Assembly: GCF_048388525.1 (NCBI RefSeq)
Contig: NZ_DBGCTQ010000023.1
Coordinates: 1 to 6,222 of the forward strand
Reading direction: 5' to 3'
Source: BQOK01 sp048388525
GTDB lineage: Bacteria; Bacillota; Clostridia; Oscillospirales; Ruminococcaceae
Length of the DNA: 6,222 bases
Shown here in pieces: positions 5,418 to 6,222 of the stretch. Position 1 is the first letter of the stretch, and each line of letters begins with the position of its first letter. Under the pieces are notes generated by a model. It was not told the origin of the DNA, made no database searches, and saw nothing but the letters and a program-made list of their open reading frames with translations. A program made the position numbers and the translations under genes.

Positions 5418-6222
5418 TTATTCCCCCAGGGTGAGGCGCAGCACATCCAGCGCCATGCCCGGGCTGTTCACGCTCTCGCCCCGGCCCTGCAGGGCATAGT
5501 CCACAAAGTATTCCATCTCCCGCAAATAGCGCTGATTCAGCGGTTCTTCATGGCGCTCCACCGTGCCGTCGGCAAGGGTCAGGGTGCCCGCGCCAAAGTC
5601 TGCAGTCACGGTGCCGTCCCTGCAGAAAAGCTCGATACTGCGCCGGTAGGTGCGGCCAAAGTAATCCAGATGGATCTCTGCCAGCATATTGGGGTAGCGG
5701 GCAATGTAAACCGAAAGATCGTCCGAGTCGATTTCCAGGTGGGAATAGGTGCCCTTAAAATTATAGCATGCCAGCGGCGGCCCGAACAGATCCACCATGT
5801 AGTCCCACTCGTGGATCAGGTCAATGGTCACGCCGCCGCCCATGGCCTTGTGGGCCGAATAGACCTGCCGGTAATCCACGCCGGGGCGCCAGCCCGGCAG
5901 ATACGAGGAACAGATCACCCGTGCGGAATACGGCCGCAGGCTGCCCAGCAGCTCCTTCAGCGCCAGGTAGACCCCGCACCATCGCATGGGCGCGGCCACA
6001 TACGCCTTTTGCCCCGGGCCAAGGCCCAGCTGTTCCAGGTCGTAGCCGGTCCCCTCAAAGATCGGCTTTTCAATGAAAAAACAGTCCGCCTTGCCCGCCA
6101 GCTCGGCAATGGCGTGGGCATGCAGATGGGTGGGGGTGGTAATAAACGCCGCGTCGTAGTGCCCCAGCTGGTCAAAGCTCACATATTGCGCCCGCAGCTT
6201 TTGAGCCGCATCCCCGGGCAGA
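5418..6222 (-). CDS. Gfo/Idh/MocA family NAD(P)-dependent oxidoreductase, 5' end off window
   Basis: The frame is open from the right edge to a TAA at 5420-5418, giving 267 visible residues; roughly 50-70 N-terminal residues, including the Rossmann glycine motif, are outside. A GTG at 6182 is in frame, but the codons before it read on without a stop and give normal family sequence, so it is not the start. Visible landmarks are AAFITTPTHLHAHAI (24-38, end of the nucleotide-binding fold), FFIEKPIF (48-55) with the conserved catalytic Lys52 of the EKP motif, and GGGVTIDLIHEWDYMVDLFG (128-147), which carries the conserved Asp/His pair near the active site. The C-terminal part is the usual beta-sheet dimer domain. 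Members oxidise or reduce sugars and sugar nucleotides. Beside a cytidylyltransferase, a role in making or modifying a surface sugar is the natural inference; the substrate is unknown. Confidence 0.88.
   Translation of the reverse strand, partial: LPGDAAQKLRAQYVSFDQLGHYDAAFITTPTHLHAHAIAELAGKADCFFIEKPIFEGTGYDLEQLGLGPGQKAYVAAPMRWCGVYLALKELLGSLRPYSARVICSSYLPGWRPGVDYRQVYSAHKAMGGGVTIDLIHEWDYMVDLFGPPLACYNFKGTYSHLEIDSDDLSVYIARYPNMLAEIHLDYFGRTYRRSIELFCRDGTVTADFGAGTLTLADGTVERHEEPLNQRYLREMEYFVDYALQGRGESVNSPGMALDVLRLTLGE

Noticed and set aside
6180..6182. GTG as the start of the oxidoreductase
   Set aside because: The frame stays open to the window edge, and the upstream residues continue a normal Rossmann-fold region; starting here would remove most of the NAD-binding domain.
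1..6222. CRISPR array, insertion sequence, tRNA or rRNA genes
   Set aside because: I saw no repeat-spacer pattern, transposase sequence, terminal inverted repeats or tRNA-like cloverleaf on either strand.

Overview
The window is GC-rich, with short intergenic gaps, GGAGG-type ribosome binding sites and sigma-A-like promoter boxes. Codon use and protein families (a clostridial-type HTH protein paired with a membrane Ser/Thr kinase, a split ThrE exporter, an SLH-like lipoprotein) suggest a high-GC Clostridia member of the Oscillospirales type, probably a gut anaerobe. This placement is inferred from protein character only.

Layout. (1) Positions 1-944, minus strand: a lipoprotein, cut by the left edge, with a signal peptide, an SLH-like stretch and what looks like the start of a GH5-type (cellulase-like) catalytic domain. 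(2) 945-1099: a divergent control region with a good promoter facing right, a probable extended -10 promoter facing left and several short dyads. (3) 1100-3264, plus strand: a two-gene operon with overlapping ends, encoding an XRE-like HTH protein and a 570-aa single-pass membrane kinase with a C-terminal leucine-rich-repeat domain predicted to lie outside the cell. (4) 3318-3360: a perfect 20-bp stem that can terminate transcription from both sides. (5) 3361-6222, minus strand: the end of an operon that enters from the right edge. It encodes a Gfo/Idh/MocA oxidoreductase (5' end missing), an acylneuraminate-type cytidylyltransferase, and the two halves of a ThrE-like threonine/serine exporter.

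How the parts may work together. The HTH/kinase pair looks like a self-contained signalling unit. The LRR ectodomain could sense an external ligand, the cytoplasmic kinase could phosphorylate the co-translated HTH protein, and that protein could act on the shared divergent region, adjusting its own operon and perhaps the surface lipoprotein. The architecture is read from the sequence; the signalling path is inference. The minus-strand operon joins surface nonulosonic-acid sugar activation (oxidoreductase and CMP-sugar synthetase) to an amino-acid exporter. The close spacing supports co-transcription but does not show a shared function.

Most of the other long open frames on the opposite strands are GC-driven shadows of these genes.
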